NCBI RefSeq assembly: GCF_008710095.1
Contig: NZ_VYKJ01000005.1
Span: forward strand, 127,375 to 191,374
DNA: 64,000 nt
Source: Affinibrenneria salicis
GTDB lineage: Bacteria; Pseudomonadota; Gammaproteobacteria; Enterobacterales; Enterobacteriaceae
Direction of reading: 5' to 3'
This document shows positions 19,522 through 29,483 of this stretch, piece by piece (position 1 is the stretch's first letter; every line of letters begins with the position of its first letter). The notes below the pieces were generated by a model. The model was not told where the DNA came from and ran no database searches. It saw only the letters and a list, made by a program, of their open reading frames with translations. The position numbers and the translations under genes are program-made.

Positions 19522-20649
19522 ATGTCCTGTCCCGTGATAGAACTTGCCCAGCAACTGATTCGTCGCCCATCTCTGAGCCCGGATGACGCCGGATGTCAGG
19601 CGATGATGATCGAACGTCTGCAGGCGATCGGTTTTACCATCGAACCGATCAATATCGACGATACGCTCAACTTCTGGGCGTGGCGCGGCACCGGCAAAAC
19701 GCTGGCCTTCGCCGGCCATACCGATGTGGTGCCGGCCGGCGACGAGACGCTGTGGGATAATCCGCCTTTTGAGCCCACCATTCGCGACGGTATGCTGTAT
19801 GGACGCGGCGCCGCCGATATGAAGGGTTCGCTGGCCGCCATGGTGGTCGCCGCCGAGCGCTTTGTCGCGGCCCACCCCGCTCATCAGGGTCGACTGGCGT
19901 TCCTGATCACCTCGGATGAAGAAGCCAAAGCGGTTAACGGCACGGTTAAGGTAGTGGAAAGGCTGATGGCCCGTCGGGAGCGACTGGATTATTGCCTGGT
20001 AGGCGAGCCGTCCAGCACTGCGGTGGTCGGCGACGTGGTGAAAAACGGTCGACGCGGTTCGCTCACCGCCAATTTGCGCATTCACGGCGTGCAGGGACAC
20101 GTTGCCTACCCGCATCTGGCCGATAACCCGGTGCACCGCGCGCTGCCCGCACTGAACGAACTGGTTGCCACCCGCTGGGACGAAGGCAATGAATTCTTCC
20201 CGCCGACCAGTATGCAAATCGCTAATATTCAGGCCGGCACCGGCAGCAACAATGTGATCCCCGGCGAACTTTTCGTGCAGTTCAATTTTCGTTTCAGCAC
20301 CGAGTTAACCGACGGACAGATTAAGCAACTGGTGGCCAATCTGCTCGATCGCCATCAGCTCAACTATACGCTCGAATGGATGCTCTCCGGCCAGCCATTT
20401 CTGACCGCGCGCGGCGCGCTGGTCGACGCCGTTGTCGACGCGGTTCGTCACTACAACGAAACCACGCCGCAGTTGTTGACCAACGGCGGCACCTCGGACG
20501 GACGCTTTATCTCGCGTACGGGCGCGCAGGTGGTGGAGTTGGGTCCGGTCAACAGCACCATCCACAAAGTCAACGAATGCGTCAGCGCCGCAGACCTGCA
20601 GATGCTGAGCCGCATGTATCAACGCATCATGGAGCAGTTGATCGCATGA
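19522..20649 (+). CDS. dapE: Succinyl-diaminopimelate desuccinylase
   Basis: M20-family zinc enzyme that hydrolyses N-succinyl-LL-diaminopimelate to LL-diaminopimelate and succinate in the lysine and cell wall pathway. It has 375 residues. Metal and catalytic motifs are visible: [32 protein letters not shown] with the Glu-Glu pair, and STIHKVNE with the last metal-binding His. The substrate-binding [10 protein letters not shown] segment is also intact. It is one base after yffB and overlaps the M15 peptidase gene by four bases. Confidence 0.97.
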   Translation: MSCPVIELAQQLIRRPSLSPDDAGCQAMMIERLQAIGFTIEPINIDDTLNFWAWRGTGKTLAFAGHTDVVPAGDETLWDNPPFEPTIRDGMLYGRGAADMKGSLAAMVVAAERFVAAHPAHQGRLAFLITSDEEAKAVNGTVKVVERLMARRERLDYCLVGEPSSTAVVGDVVKNGRRGSLTANLRIHGVQGHVAYPHLADNPVHRALPALNELVATRWDEGNEFFPPTSMQIANIQAGTGSNNVIPGELFVQFNFRFSTELTDGQIKQLVANLLDRHQLNYTLEWMLSGQPFLTARGALVDAVVDAVRHYNETTPQLLTNGGTSDGRFISRTGAQVVELGPVNSTIHKVNECVSAADLQMLSRMYQRIMEQLIA

Positions 20650-21320
20650 TCACGCCCGCTATGCTGACCGGGCAGTCGGTGCAGCATCTGGCGCCGCTGT
20701 GCGGCGCCCATCGCCTTCAGCCGGCGGCCGTTACCGCGTTTCTGGCGCTGCGACAGGCCGCCGCCGCCGCCGGCTTCGATCTGCAGCCGGCCAGCACCTT
20801 TCGCGATTTTGAGCGTCAGCGTCTGATCTGGAACGGTAAGTTCAGGGGCGAACGGCCGGTGCTGGACGAACACAGCCGGCCGCTGGATGTGCTAACCTTA
20901 CACGAAGGCGCACGCTGCGAAGCCATTCTGCGCTGGTCGGCCATGCCGGGCGCCAGCCGTCACCACTGGGGCAGCGATCTGGACATTTACGACCCATCGC
21001 GTCTGCCCGACGGGCAAAGGCTGCAGCTGGAGCCCTGGGAATATGAGGATGACGGCTATTTCGCGCCGTTAAACGTCTGGCTGACGCAACATATGGCGGA
21101 CTATGATTTTTACCGCCCCTTCGCTCGCGATCGCGGCGGCGTGGCCGCAGAACCCTGGCACATCAGCTATCGCCCGCTGGCCCGCGAGGCCGCCAGCCGG
21201 TTTACGCCCGCAGTCCTGCTGAATGCGTGGCGGGACCAGGACGTGGCCGGCTCAGCGTGGCTGAGCGCGCATTTACCGGCGCTATTTGCCCGCTTCATAC
21301 ACAACACTGACGAGGCTTAA
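20646..21320 (+). CDS. M15 family metallopeptidase (D-Ala-D-Ala carboxypeptidase-like)
   Basis: A 224-residue zinc peptidase of the VanY/M15 type. The zinc-binding signatures are [13 protein letters not shown] (His and Asp ligands) and EPWHISYRP (catalytic Glu or Asp region plus His). The ATG at 20646 overlaps the dapE stop (ATGA), so it is translationally coupled to a diaminopimelate enzyme. No secretion signal is obvious, so it may act in the cytoplasm on recycled muropeptides or be exported by an unseen route. E. coli K-12 has no gene here. Family certain, substrate inferred. Confidence 0.85.
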   Translation: MITPAMLTGQSVQHLAPLCGAHRLQPAAVTAFLALRQAAAAAGFDLQPASTFRDFERQRLIWNGKFRGERPVLDEHSRPLDVLTLHEGARCEAILRWSAMPGASRHHWGSDLDIYDPSRLPDGQRLQLEPWEYEDDGYFAPLNVWLTQHMADYDFYRPFARDRGGVAAEPWHISYRPLAREAASRFTPAVLLNAWRDQDVAGSAWLSAHLPALFARFIHNTDEA

Positions 21321-21321
21321 C

Positions 21322-21510
21322 ATGGCATGGCTGGCTGACTACTGGTGGGTAATTCTGATTATCCTGGCCGGTATCTTACTCAACGGCATCAAAGAGCTGC
21401 GTCGTCTCGACCATAAGCAATTTCTCGCCAACAAACCGGAGATTCCGCCGCATCGGGATAACAATGCAAAATGGGATGACGACGACGACCAGCCGCAGAA
21501 AAAACCCTGA
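21322..21510 (+). CDS. ypfN: YpfN family small membrane protein (UPF0370)
   Basis: A 62-residue protein: one N-terminal membrane helix ([20 protein letters not shown]), then a conserved basic segment ([23 protein letters not shown]) and an acidic tail with a run of Asp. The ATG at 21322 follows the peptidase stop by one base; longer starts inside the previous gene lack support. It is conserved after dapE in enterobacteria; function unknown. Confidence 0.9.
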   Translation: MAWLADYWWVILIILAGILLNGIKELRRLDHKQFLANKPEIPPHRDNNAKWDDDDDQPQKKP

Positions 21511-21529
21511 CCGGCTCTCCGGTTCAGAA

Positions 21530-21554
21530 ACGGGCGCGAAGCGCCCGTCTTTCC
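21530..21554. terminator. Terminator between ypfN and the RarD-like gene
   Basis: ACGGGCGC-GAA-GCGCCCGT, a perfect eight-base stem with three-base loop, followed by CTTTCC. It lies between convergent genes and could serve both. Confidence 0.7.
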
Positions 21555-22478
21555 TCAGGCGACCTGCGCAGCGCGCTGTTTACGCCGCGCCCGATACAGC
21601 CCGCCTTCCAGCACCAGCATCAGCAACGCCAGCCAAATCGCGCCATAGGTCAATAATTTATCCGACGGGATGGTTTCACCAATCAGTAACGCGGCGATCA
21701 CCAGCAGGACCGGTTCGAGATACCCCATCAGGCCAAACAGGCTAAAGGACAGGTAGCGGCTGGCCTGAACATAGCACACCAGCGCCAGCGTACTGATCAT
21801 GCCCAACCCCGGCACCAGCGCAAACAGCGACAGATGATCGCGCCAGATCGCCCCGTCGGACGGCCCGCTAATCAGGAACCACAGCGCCGCCGGCGACATC
21901 AACAGCATATCGAACCACAGCCCGCCAAGATGATTGGTCTTGAGCTTTCTGCGCAGCAGAAAATAGATCGGGAACCCCAGCGCCACCAGCAGCGTCGCCC
22001 AGGAAAGGTGCCCGAAACGAAAAATTTCATTGCCCACGCCCAGCGCCGCCAGCCCGGTAGCGATCTTCTGCAGCAGGGAAAGCCGGTCGTGATACAGCGC
22101 GCCGCCCAACAGCACCATCATCAGCGGCATCAGGAAATAGCCGAGCGAAACCTCCAGCGCCTTGCCATTAACCGGCGCCCAAAGGAACAGCCATAGCTGA
22201 ATGCCGATCAGGAAAGAAGAGGCGGCCAGCGGCGCCAGCAGCCAGACATTTTTCCTGATCATCTGGAATCCCTGAGCGATCAACGAATGATCGCCGTTAT
22301 ACAGCAGGAACAGCGTCAGGCACGGCCAGGTCAGCAAAATGCGCCAGCCAAAGATCTCATTGCCGGAAAGAGGAACCAGCCATGAGGAATAATAGTAAAG
22401 AAAACCAAACATCACCGACGCTAAAGCGGATAACCCAAGCCCTCTGGCCACGTTGCTAAACCCCTGACTAAAACACAT
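21555..22478 (-). CDS. EamA/RarD family transporter
   Basis: A 307-residue inner membrane protein with about ten hydrophobic segments, of the drug/metabolite transporter superfamily. The segment FGFLYYYSSWLVPLSGNEIFGWRIL near the N terminus is typical of the RarD branch (10-TMS, chloramphenicol-sensitive type). The substrate is unknown. Two adjacent palindromes lie upstream at 22521-22547. The first ATG (22478) gives MCFSQGFSNVARG; a later start is possible. It is inserted between ypfN and tmcA, where E. coli has ypfH. Confidence 0.82.
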   Translation of the reverse strand: MCFSQGFSNVARGLGLSALASVMFGFLYYYSSWLVPLSGNEIFGWRILLTWPCLTLFLLYNGDHSLIAQGFQMIRKNVWLLAPLAASSFLIGIQLWLFLWAPVNGKALEVSLGYFLMPLMMVLLGGALYHDRLSLLQKIATGLAALGVGNEIFRFGHLSWATLLVALGFPIYFLLRRKLKTNHLGGLWFDMLLMSPAALWFLISGPSDGAIWRDHLSLFALVPGLGMISTLALVCYVQASRYLSFSLFGLMGYLEPVLLVIAALLIGETIPSDKLLTYGAIWLALLMLVLEGGLYRARRKQRAAQVA

Positions 22479-22520
22479 GCACCGACTAAATTTGCTGCGT
22501 ATTCTAGCGCCGCGCTATTT

Positions 22521-22547
22521 TTTTGATATCAAAATCGGCTTGCCGAT
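22521..22547. promoter_or_regulatory. Two adjacent palindromes upstream of the RarD-like gene
   Basis: TTTTGATATCAAAA (22521-22534) and ATCGGC-TT-GCCGAT (22534-22547) share one base and lie about 45 bases before the transporter start. Either could be an operator or, as RNA, a hairpin in the leader. Confidence 0.4.
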
Positions 22548-22813
22548 AACACAAAAAACCATCAATAAGATAAAAATAGCGACATTCATCCATTAACCAT
22601 TCATACACTGAAATTTAAAATCAATAAATGTTCCTCGAACAAGATAAAAAATCACAAAAATGCGAAAAAAAAATAAAACATCTGCCGCCGACAAACAGGC
22701 AAATAACGGGAGGTAATCAGGAGAAAAATCGCGCCCGGCGGCCCGATGCCGCCGCGTGTAAATTCAGACCGTTACGGGGAAAAGGAAATGAATTAACGAA
22801 GCGGCGCAGGCTA
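22548..22813. other. AT-rich gene-free stretch
   Basis: About 170 bases (22548-22720) are markedly AT-rich, with A runs such as the nine A at 22664, in a GC-rich chromosome. No gene is evident; one short reading frame on the plus strand lacks a start signal. It lies after the tmcA stop and before the RarD-like gene's upstream palindromes. Binding by nucleoid proteins is a possibility only. Confidence 0.4.
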
Positions 22814-24865
22814 TCAGACCGCGTCGTCCGGGCCATGCCGCACCCATGCCTGCCAGCGGCCACAGCGTGCGTCATCCAGCGTCTGAAGCGCCAGCGCCGT
22901 TTCCGCGCGCCAGCGCAGCAGCAGCGCTTTTTTACCGCTCAGTTGTAAACGTTGCGCACAGACGGCGTTGCTTAGCCCTTCGTCCAGCAGCAAACGCAAC
23001 GCGGGCAGCGCCAGCGAAGTATGGCTGGCCAGTCGATGCAGCGCCGCCAGAGAAGCCTGCAAAGGCCGATGAGCAAAGGCGAAACCCGCCAGTTCGCGCC
23101 AGTCCGCCTCGTCCGGTTCGTTGTCCGATTCCTCGGGCAGCGGCAACGTCAGCGGGATATAGCGCCGCAGCCAGTACCAGTCGCGCGCCAGCTGGCGTTC
23201 AGCCTGGTCAACCAGTTGTTCCCCGGCGGGCGACAGCGGCAGCAATGCCATCGCGCTATAGCAACCGCTGCTGGCTTCCAGATGGCTGCCGATGCGCGCC
23301 AGCCGGAACCCGCATTCATGCCAGAAACGCCACAAATCCGGCTGATAGCCAAAACTGACCGACAAATAATCCAGCCCCTGCGCCGCCAGACGCTGATGAA
23401 TCACCAGCTGGCGACCGATACCGACACGGCGGCAATCCGGCCGCACGGCGATACGCGTGATGCGGCGTGAGCGCAGCATCGGCGCCTGCCACATCCCGCC
23501 GTGCGCAGCCAGCGACTGCGCCACCAGGTTGCCGCGCGGACGACGGCGTCCGGCCCAGACCTCGTGCGCCAGTCCGGCTGACAGCCCGCCCTCATCCACC
23601 AGCCAGAGCGCCCCCGCCAGACCATCCGCCGGCGACGGCCAGGCCGCGCAGGAAAAACGCATGCCGGGCGCATCCAGCAGGCGGCGCAAATCCAGCGGCG
23701 AGGTGCGATAGTGCGCGCTGCACAACAGGCCGTAATATTGCCGCAGCAGCGCCGGATCGGCCGACCAGCGATCGGCGTTCAGGCTGCTGATGTTAACCGG
23801 CGCGCGCGGCGACGCCCCGGCAGAAAAATCAGGTTCCTGCAATAACAGCAGGTTATCCAGCCAGCGCTCAAGCGGATCATCGCCGGCCCAGCGCAAGGGT
23901 TCATCCAGCATCAGACTCTGCCAGTGCGGCAACGAGGCGCAAAATTTCAGCAGAAAACCGCGTCCGGTGCCCTCATAGCCCTCAACCGTAGTGGTCAACA
24001 GCAGGCGGGGAAAATAGCGCAGCAGGCGGCGTAACCGGGCGGACGGAATAGCCGCCGCTTCGTCAATCAACAGCCAGTCGGCCAACGGCGCTCCGTCGGG
24101 CATCTGCTCGCAGTGCTGCAACAATGCATCCGGCGCGAAGAAGCGAGCGCGGTTATCCGCGTAGTGCTGCAAAATATCGGTCGCCGCGCGCGCCGGCGCG
24201 CAGATCCAGCACGAGCCTGACCAACGCCGCGCCAGCATCCCCGCCAGCGCGGATTTGCCCCGCCCGCGCGGTGCGGTCAGCACAAAAATACCGGCGGAGG
24301 CATGCAGCAAACGAGCAAGGATACGCTGCTGGCCGGCGGTCGGATGACCATTGGCCGGCGCCCACTCGGGCCGCGAATGCAGCGGGGTAAAAACGGCGGG
24401 CCGATCCTGGCGCCAGACAACCGCCTCGGGGTCGTTCAGCAACTGGCGCTGCAGATGAGTTATAAAACGCGGCGTCGCGAGAGGGTGATTGTGTTCGCTC
24501 CAGCGCAGGCTATCCGCATCGGGACAACGCGCCCAGTCGGCCCAGGCCGGCGCCAGCAGCAGCAGCCAGCTGCCGGCGCGCTGCGTGCCGGCCAGCATCG
24601 CCAGCGCTTCCACATCCAGCCCGCGGCGCGCGTCATAAACCGCGTGGCCGGTTTCCCGCCCCAGCAGCGTTTTTACCCGCACGGCGGCAATGGCCTGCGC
24701 ACCGGCGGGGGGCGACTCGCTGATCCACAGCCAGTCGCCCGGCAGCGCGTCACAGATCGCCTGCGCCCGTTGTTGCGTCCAGTCCGCCGCGCCGCTCACG
24801 ACCAGCAGCCTGCGCACGCCGGCACGCTGCTGGGCCGGCTGGCCGGCGATCAGTTGCGTCAGCAT
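22814..24865 (-). CDS. tmcA: tRNA(Met) cytidine acetyltransferase
   Basis: Acetylates cytidine 34 of elongator tRNA-Met with acetyl-CoA and ATP or GTP, preventing misreading of AUA. It has 683 residues. Order: N-terminal DUF1726 domain, RNA helicase-like ATPase with Walker A TAPRGRGKSALAG near residue 200 and DEAA (LLIDEAAAIP), GNAT acetyltransferase domain with the acetyl-CoA loop RPDCRRVGIGRQLV near residue 480, then a helical tRNA-binding tail. The start ATG at 24865 gives a complete N terminus. It is followed upstream on the same strand by the DUF441 gene. Confidence 0.93.
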   Translation of the reverse strand: MLTQLIAGQPAQQRAGVRRLLVVSGAADWTQQRAQAICDALPGDWLWISESPPAGAQAIAAVRVKTLLGRETGHAVYDARRGLDVEALAMLAGTQRAGSWLLLLAPAWADWARCPDADSLRWSEHNHPLATPRFITHLQRQLLNDPEAVVWRQDRPAVFTPLHSRPEWAPANGHPTAGQQRILARLLHASAGIFVLTAPRGRGKSALAGMLARRWSGSCWICAPARAATDILQHYADNRARFFAPDALLQHCEQMPDGAPLADWLLIDEAAAIPSARLRRLLRYFPRLLLTTTVEGYEGTGRGFLLKFCASLPHWQSLMLDEPLRWAGDDPLERWLDNLLLLQEPDFSAGASPRAPVNISSLNADRWSADPALLRQYYGLLCSAHYRTSPLDLRRLLDAPGMRFSCAAWPSPADGLAGALWLVDEGGLSAGLAHEVWAGRRRPRGNLVAQSLAAHGGMWQAPMLRSRRITRIAVRPDCRRVGIGRQLVIHQRLAAQGLDYLSVSFGYQPDLWRFWHECGFRLARIGSHLEASSGCYSAMALLPLSPAGEQLVDQAERQLARDWYWLRRYIPLTLPLPEESDNEPDEADWRELAGFAFAHRPLQASLAALHRLASHTSLALPALRLLLDEGLSNAVCAQRLQLSGKKALLLRWRAETALALQTLDDARCGRWQAWVRHGPDDAV

Positions 24866-24891
24866 TGCTGCTCCGGCGCGCGGCGCACGCT

Positions 24892-25344
24892 TCAGCCTTT
24901 ACCAATCAACAGCGACAGCAGCCCCGCCGCAATCAGCGGACCGACCGGAACGCCGCGAAACAGCGCGACGCCCATCACCGTGCCGATCAGCAACCCGGCC
25001 ACCACCGCAGGCTGATTGCTCATCAACGCCACGCCGCGCCCGCCCAGCCAGGAGACGCCAATGCCGATCAAAATGGCCAGCAGCGATTTCCAGTGCAGGA
25101 AAGAGTGAATAACGTCGCTGGCGGTAATTTTACCGCTGGCGATCGGCGCCATCACGCCAACGGTCAGAATGACGATGCCGATGGTCAGACCGTATTTTTC
25201 CACCCAGGGAAAATATTGATTCAGCGGGGTGATACGTATCGCCAGCAGAAACAGGATAGCCAAAGTGACGGTCATGTTGTGGCTGATAATGCCCAGCGCG
25301 GCCAGCCCCAGTAAAATTAATAATGTTGGATCCAAAGCGGACAT
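24892..25344 (-). CDS. DUF441 family membrane protein (YeaL/UPF0756)
   Basis: A 150-residue protein with four strongly hydrophobic segments, beginning [18 protein letters not shown]. The pattern and length fit the UPF0756/DUF441 family, of which E. coli YeaL is a member. Function unknown. It is 26 bases upstream of tmcA on the same strand, so the two may be co-transcribed, an association not found in E. coli K-12 as I recall it. Confidence 0.85.
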   Translation of the reverse strand: MSALDPTLLILLGLAALGIISHNMTVTLAILFLLAIRITPLNQYFPWVEKYGLTIGIVILTVGVMAPIASGKITASDVIHSFLHWKSLLAILIGIGVSWLGGRGVALMSNQPAVVAGLLIGTVMGVALFRGVPVGPLIAAGLLSLLIGKG

Positions 25345-25411
25345 GGGTGCTCTCTGTTTGATTTTATATAACCCGGCTCAAGGCATCATGACGCGGGCGG
25401 CGAACCCGACG

Positions 25412-26266
25412 TTAACGGACGGCGAAAGTATCGCACTGCGCGGGATCGCCGCTATCGTAGCCGCGCTTAAACCAGCCGTAGCGCTGCGCGGCGCTGCCGT
25501 GGGTAAAGCTTTCCGGCACCACGCGCCCCTGACTACGCTGCTGCAGTCGATCGTCGCCGATCGCTTCGGCGGCGTTTAACGCTTCCTGCAGATCGCCCGG
25601 CTCCAGAATATCCTGCCGTTGCATACTGTGCCCCCAGACGCCGGCGAAACAGTCGGCCTGCAGTTCCATTTTCACCGACAGACGGTTGACTTCCGCCTGT
25701 GACGCGCCCTGCTGCATCTGCCGGACTTTCGCTTCAATACCCAGTAAGTTTTGCACGTGATGGCCCACTTCATGCGCGATCACATAGCCCTGGGCAAAAT
25801 CGCCGTCCGCACCGAGCTTCATTTTCAGATCGTGATAAAACGACAGATCTATGTACACTTTACGGTCGGCCGGGCAGTAGAACGGCCCCACCGCCGACTG
25901 ACCGGCGCCGCATCCGGTGACGGTAGCTCCGTCGTACATCACCAACCCTGGCGCACGCCAGGTTTTGCCCATCCGGTTAAACTGTTCCTGCCAGGTCTCT
26001 TCCGTCATGGCGAAGATCACCGAAGTAAACTTCGCCGCTTCTTCGTCCTGCGGGCTAACGTTGCGGCTGGTGCCCGGCTGACCGGACATCGGCTCGCCGC
26101 TCAGCAACGGCGTTAAATCGACGCCGTAATAGCCGGCCACCAGCACGATAATCAGCAGCACCAGTCCGCTTTTGCCACGCAGCGGAATACGCATCCCCCC
26201 GCCCCCGCCCGACTGACCGCGGCGGTCCTCCACATTGTCGCTCTCTCTATGCCCTTGCCAACGCAT
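25412..26266 (-). CDS. ypfJ: YpfJ family neutral zinc metallopeptidase
   Basis: A 284-residue predicted membrane-anchored zinc protease. A glycine-rich cytoplasmic start ([17 protein letters not shown]) precedes one membrane helix near residues 33-50, then a periplasmic catalytic domain with HEXXH in [12 protein letters not shown] and a downstream ELQADCFAG segment that supplies the third ligand. ATG 26266 was chosen over ATG 26269 because GGAGG is better spaced from it and it matches the family N terminus. Substrate unknown. It lies between the DUF441 gene and purC, as ypfJ does near purC in E. coli. Confidence 0.92.
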   Translation of the reverse strand: MRWQGHRESDNVEDRRGQSGGGGGMRIPLRGKSGLVLLIIVLVAGYYGVDLTPLLSGEPMSGQPGTSRNVSPQDEEAAKFTSVIFAMTEETWQEQFNRMGKTWRAPGLVMYDGATVTGCGAGQSAVGPFYCPADRKVYIDLSFYHDLKMKLGADGDFAQGYVIAHEVGHHVQNLLGIEAKVRQMQQGASQAEVNRLSVKMELQADCFAGVWGHSMQRQDILEPGDLQEALNAAEAIGDDRLQQRSQGRVVPESFTHGSAAQRYGWFKRGYDSGDPAQCDTFAVR

Positions 26267-26446
26267 CATTCCTCCCGACGATCTGTTTGCACCGATCGTA
26301 GCGATCCAGACGTACGAATGCCATAAAAAAGCGGGGAAATAGCACAACAGCAGAAAATAACGCAGAAAAAACGACGAGGGGGCGCAGAGTGAATCACGCC
26401 CCGGGCAGGTACCAGATAATAACCAGCGACGAAAACGATTGCGCCG

Positions 26447-27160
26447 TTAGTCTAATTTTACGCCGATACGACGAGCAACTTCTTCATAGGCTTCGATCAG
26501 GCCGCCCAGACTCTGGCGAAAGCGATCTTTATCCATTTTGTTCAGCGTGGCTTTATCCCACAGACGGCTGCCGTCCGGCGAGAACTCATCGCCCAGCACC
26601 ACTTCGCCTTTGAACAGGCCGAACTCCAGCTTGAAGTCCACCAGGATCAGACCGGCGTCATCAAAAATTTTGCTCAGCACGTCGTTGGCTTTATAGCTCA
26701 GCGTTTTCATGCGCGCGAGATGTTGTTCGTTCACCCAGCCGAAGGTCTTGCAGTAAGATTCGTTCACCATCGGATCGTGCATAGCATCGTTCTTCAAGAA
26801 CAGATCAAACAGCGGCGGATTCAGAACCTGACCTTCTTCAATACCCAGGCGCCTTACCAGAGAACCGGCGGCGCGATTGCGCACCACGCACTCCACCGGC
26901 ACCATGTCCAGCTTCTTCACCAGCACTTCGGTATCGGAAAGCAGGCGCACCATCTGGGTTGGAATGCCGGCTTCTTCCAGTTTGCTCATAATGAAATGGT
27001 TGAAGCGGTTGTTCAGCATCCCTTTACGCTCAAACTGCTCAATGCGCTGACCATCCAGTGCTGACGTATCATTGCGGAATTCCAGCACCAGCAGGTCCGG
27101 ATCCTGCGTGGTGTAGACCGTTTTCGCCTTTCCGCGATACAACTCAGCTAGCTTTTGCAT
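26447..27160 (-). CDS. purC: Phosphoribosylaminoimidazole-succinocarboxamide synthase
   Basis: Joins aspartate to carboxyaminoimidazole ribonucleotide with ATP to give SAICAR in purine synthesis. It has 237 residues, the standard bacterial length. Family motifs include [12 protein letters not shown] at the start, [18 protein letters not shown], and the ATP/Mg segment LVDFKLEFG. The 227-base gap to bamC contains the bamC-dapA terminator, so purC has its own promoter, and I see no PurR box there. Confidence 0.97.
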   Translation of the reverse strand: MQKLAELYRGKAKTVYTTQDPDLLVLEFRNDTSALDGQRIEQFERKGMLNNRFNHFIMSKLEEAGIPTQMVRLLSDTEVLVKKLDMVPVECVVRNRAAGSLVRRLGIEEGQVLNPPLFDLFLKNDAMHDPMVNESYCKTFGWVNEQHLARMKTLSYKANDVLSKIFDDAGLILVDFKLEFGLFKGEVVLGDEFSPDGSRLWDKATLNKMDKDRFRQSLGGLIEAYEEVARRIGVKLD

Positions 27161-27314
27161 GTGCTTACTCCAGTAACAATCGTTCTTTAAGAGAGGGTAA
27201 AATCTGAACGGCGCCGTGGTCCCCTTGCGGCTGTTTGCCCCGCTGTTCCACCGCGCCGTACGGCCGCAGCCTGGACAGGCATGCGCGGAGCGGGTAATGA
27301 ACAGCCAGCGAATG

Positions 27315-27340
27315 ACCCGCTCGCCCGCAGGCGAGTGGGT
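27315..27340. repeat. Hairpin between purC and bamC
   Basis: ACCCGCTCGCC and GGCGAGTGGGT form an 11-base stem (one G-U pair) around CGCA. No U tract follows in either direction. It lies in the purC upstream region. Confidence 0.45.
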
Positions 27341-27361
27341 ATATATCCGCGGCCAACAGTC

Positions 27362-27384
27362 AAAAAGGGGGCCGCGGCCCCCTG
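27362..27384 (-). terminator. Terminator of the dapA-bamC operon
   Basis: On the minus strand, GGGGGC-CGCG-GCCCCC followed by TTTTT, starting four bases after the bamC stop. A classic intrinsic terminator. Confidence 0.88.
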
Positions 27385-27387
27385 GTA

Positions 27388-28443
27388 TTACTCGTGTGTA
27401 GTGCGGGTTTGACTAAACGCCGCCTGGAACACCGCCACCAGCGCGTCATTTTGCGACTGAGTCAGCGTGCGCCCTTTCGAGTCGGTAAATTGCAGGCTGC
27501 TGCGGTTATCCAGATCGCCGAGCTGCAGTTTATAATCGCCGTTGGTCAGCTGCGGATCTCTGGCGCCCAGCGCCTCCCAGCTGTCGCTGCCCGGCGCACG
27601 GTAGGTTATGGCCACGGTGCCCTGCGGGCGGCTGCGATCGTTAACGGTCATCCCCACTCGCTGCAGCGCGGCGGGCAAACGCTCCCACACCACGGTGTAA
27701 GGCGCGCGCGCAATCAGCAACGGCAAACCGGTTTCGTCGGCGCCGCTCTGCACATCCAGCGCGCCGGCGCTGCGATTGGCCAGCGCATTCTCACGCAGGG
27801 TGGCCTGCTTATCCAGGCTCTCCGTCAGCGTGTTGAGCATCACCCCGGTATAGCGCTGGATCTGCACCGGGTCGCTGACCGACTTATCCTGCTGCTGCAG
27901 AGCCAACAGCCTGACGCTCAGCGCCTGCTGATACCCCTGCTGCTGAACGGTAATTTGATAGCGGCCCTGATACTGGAAGTCTTCATCCTCACGCGTCCAT
28001 TTCACCCAGTCGGTGGTCAGCGATTGGTTGCCATCCTGACGGCTGGCGACCGGGAAGCCTTTTTCCTGCACCACGCGATTAATCTGCGACCAGAGCTGGC
28101 TGTTTTGCGCGTTGTTTTCCAGCAGCAGCGTTGCCGTATCGCCGGCGAACTGCGCCCGGGAACCATTCAACAAAGCCAATGACTGTACGGGAGGACGAAT
28201 ATCGAGCGCCTTGCCGGTCGCGCCATTTTGCGTGGCGGCGGCAACATCATAATCGCCGTTTTGCACCGGCAGGATCATACCGGCTGGCGTCTGCAGCGCT
28301 TTCGGCGCCGGAACGTCAAGATAGGATTCGTCGCCGCTGACCTGGCGCTTGTAGCGCTGGTCGCTGGAACAGGCGGACAGCAGCATCACCAGAGAGACGC
28401 CCACCACCTTTGCCACCATCGACTTTTGCACGGAATAAGTCAT
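27388..28443 (-). CDS. bamC: Outer membrane assembly lipoprotein BamC
   Basis: Lipoprotein of the BAM complex, which folds beta-barrel proteins into the outer membrane. It has 351 residues. The signal peptide ends LLSAC (Cys25), followed by the conserved unstructured N-terminal segment [20 protein letters not shown] that binds BamD, then two helix-grip domains. It is 15 bases after dapA with a GGAGAA site, so the two form one operon, as in E. coli. Confidence 0.95.
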   Translation of the reverse strand: MTYSVQKSMVAKVVGVSLVMLLSACSSDQRYKRQVSGDESYLDVPAPKALQTPAGMILPVQNGDYDVAAATQNGATGKALDIRPPVQSLALLNGSRAQFAGDTATLLLENNAQNSQLWSQINRVVQEKGFPVASRQDGNQSLTTDWVKWTREDEDFQYQGRYQITVQQQGYQQALSVRLLALQQQDKSVSDPVQIQRYTGVMLNTLTESLDKQATLRENALANRSAGALDVQSGADETGLPLLIARAPYTVVWERLPAALQRVGMTVNDRSRPQGTVAITYRAPGSDSWEALGARDPQLTNGDYKLQLGDLDNRSSLQFTDSKGRTLTQSQNDALVAVFQAAFSQTRTTHE

Positions 28444-28458
28444 TAATTCTCCTAACGG

Positions 28459-29337
28459 TTACAGCAGACCGGCCTGTCTGATCGCCTGTTCTACGACCAC
28501 ACTGCCCTGTTCGGTCAGCGGAGTCATCGGCAAGCGCAGCGTATCGGTCGCTATCAGTCCCAACGCCTTACAGGCCCATTTGGCCGGAATCGGGTTGGGT
28601 TCGACAAACAAGTTTTTATGCAGCGGCATCAAACGCTGGTTCAGAAGACGCGCTTCGGCAAAGTTACCCTGAGCCGCCAGCTCGCACATCTGAGCCATCT
28701 CGCGCGCGGCGACGTTGGCCGTCACGGAAATTACGCCCTTACCGCCCAGTTGCATAAAGTCCAGACCGCTGGCGTCATCGCCGCTTAGCAGAATGAAATC
28801 TTCGTCAACCAGTGATTGGATCTGACTTACCCGACTTAAGTTCCCCGTGGCTTCTTTGATCCCGATAATATTCTGTAATTTGGCCAGACGCGCGACCGTT
28901 TCCGGCAGCAGATCGCATCCGGTGCGGGAAGGCACATTGTAGAGGATCTGGGGAAGATCGGTGTGTTCGGCAATCGCTTTAAAGTGCTGGTACAGGCCTT
29001 CCTGGGTCGGCCGGTTATAGTACGGCGTTACGGTCAGGCAGGCGACCACGCCGCTGTCGTTAAAGCGCTGGGTCAGCGAAATACCTTCGGCCGTTGCATT
29101 GGCGCCGGTTCCCGCGATAACCGGAATGCGGCCGTCGCTCAGTTCCAGCGTCAACATGACTACATCGCCATGCTCATCATGACTCAGGGTGGCGGACTCC
29201 CCGGTGGTACCAACCGATGCGATCGCCGACGTGCCGCTGGCGACATGGTAATCGATAAGTTTTTTCAGGCTCGCGCGATCGACGGCGCCTTTCGCGTCCA
29301 TCGGCGTAACCAACGCCACAATACTTCCCGTAAACAT
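28459..29337 (-). CDS. dapA: 4-hydroxy-tetrahydrodipicolinate synthase
   Basis: Condenses pyruvate with aspartate semialdehyde, the committed step of the diaminopimelate and lysine pathway. The TIM-barrel protein is 292 residues from ATG 29337, equal to E. coli, with GGAGG just upstream. The Schiff-base lysine is in [10 protein letters not shown] near residue 161, and [16 protein letters not shown] and the catalytic Tyr in TVTPYYNRP are present. It is divergent from gcvR across 146 bases and leads into bamC. Confidence 0.97.
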   Translation of the reverse strand: MFTGSIVALVTPMDAKGAVDRASLKKLIDYHVASGTSAIASVGTTGESATLSHDEHGDVVMLTLELSDGRIPVIAGTGANATAEGISLTQRFNDSGVVACLTVTPYYNRPTQEGLYQHFKAIAEHTDLPQILYNVPSRTGCDLLPETVARLAKLQNIIGIKEATGNLSRVSQIQSLVDEDFILLSGDDASGLDFMQLGGKGVISVTANVAAREMAQMCELAAQGNFAEARLLNQRLMPLHKNLFVEPNPIPAKWACKALGLIATDTLRLPMTPLTEQGSVVVEQAIRQAGLL

Positions 29338-29366
29338 TGACCATCTCCTCCACAAACAAGTCATTT

Positions 29367-29396
29367 ATGGTACTTTTGACGTCTATACAAAAGCAA
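29367..29396 (-). promoter_or_regulatory. Candidate dapA promoter
   Basis: On the minus strand TTGCTT, 18 bases, TACCAT, ending 30 bases before the dapA ATG. Confidence 0.35.
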
Positions 29397-29400
29397 GCGT

Positions 29401-29438
29401 ACCGCCCACGTTGTAAGCGCTGGCGGGCGGTTTTTTTT
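29401..29438 (+). terminator. Terminator-like hairpin in the gcvR leader
   Basis: ACCGCCC and GGGCGGT form a seven-base stem around a 17-base loop, followed by eight T. No plus-strand gene precedes it, so it lies between the presumed gcvR promoter and the gcvR start. It could be an attenuator or a stop for antisense transcripts from the dapA side. Confidence 0.65.
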
Positions 29439-29483
29439 ATGTTTACCATGTTACCCTGGAGAAGCCGTACAGGAAGCATAATT

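Noticed and set aside
22628..22948. 106-codon frame in the AT-rich region before tmcA
   Set aside because: Lysine-rich read-out of poly-A runs and it enters tmcA antisense. No start signal.
27165..27356. 63-codon minus-strand frame between bamC and purC
   Set aside because: Spans a hairpin and has no ribosome binding site or family character.
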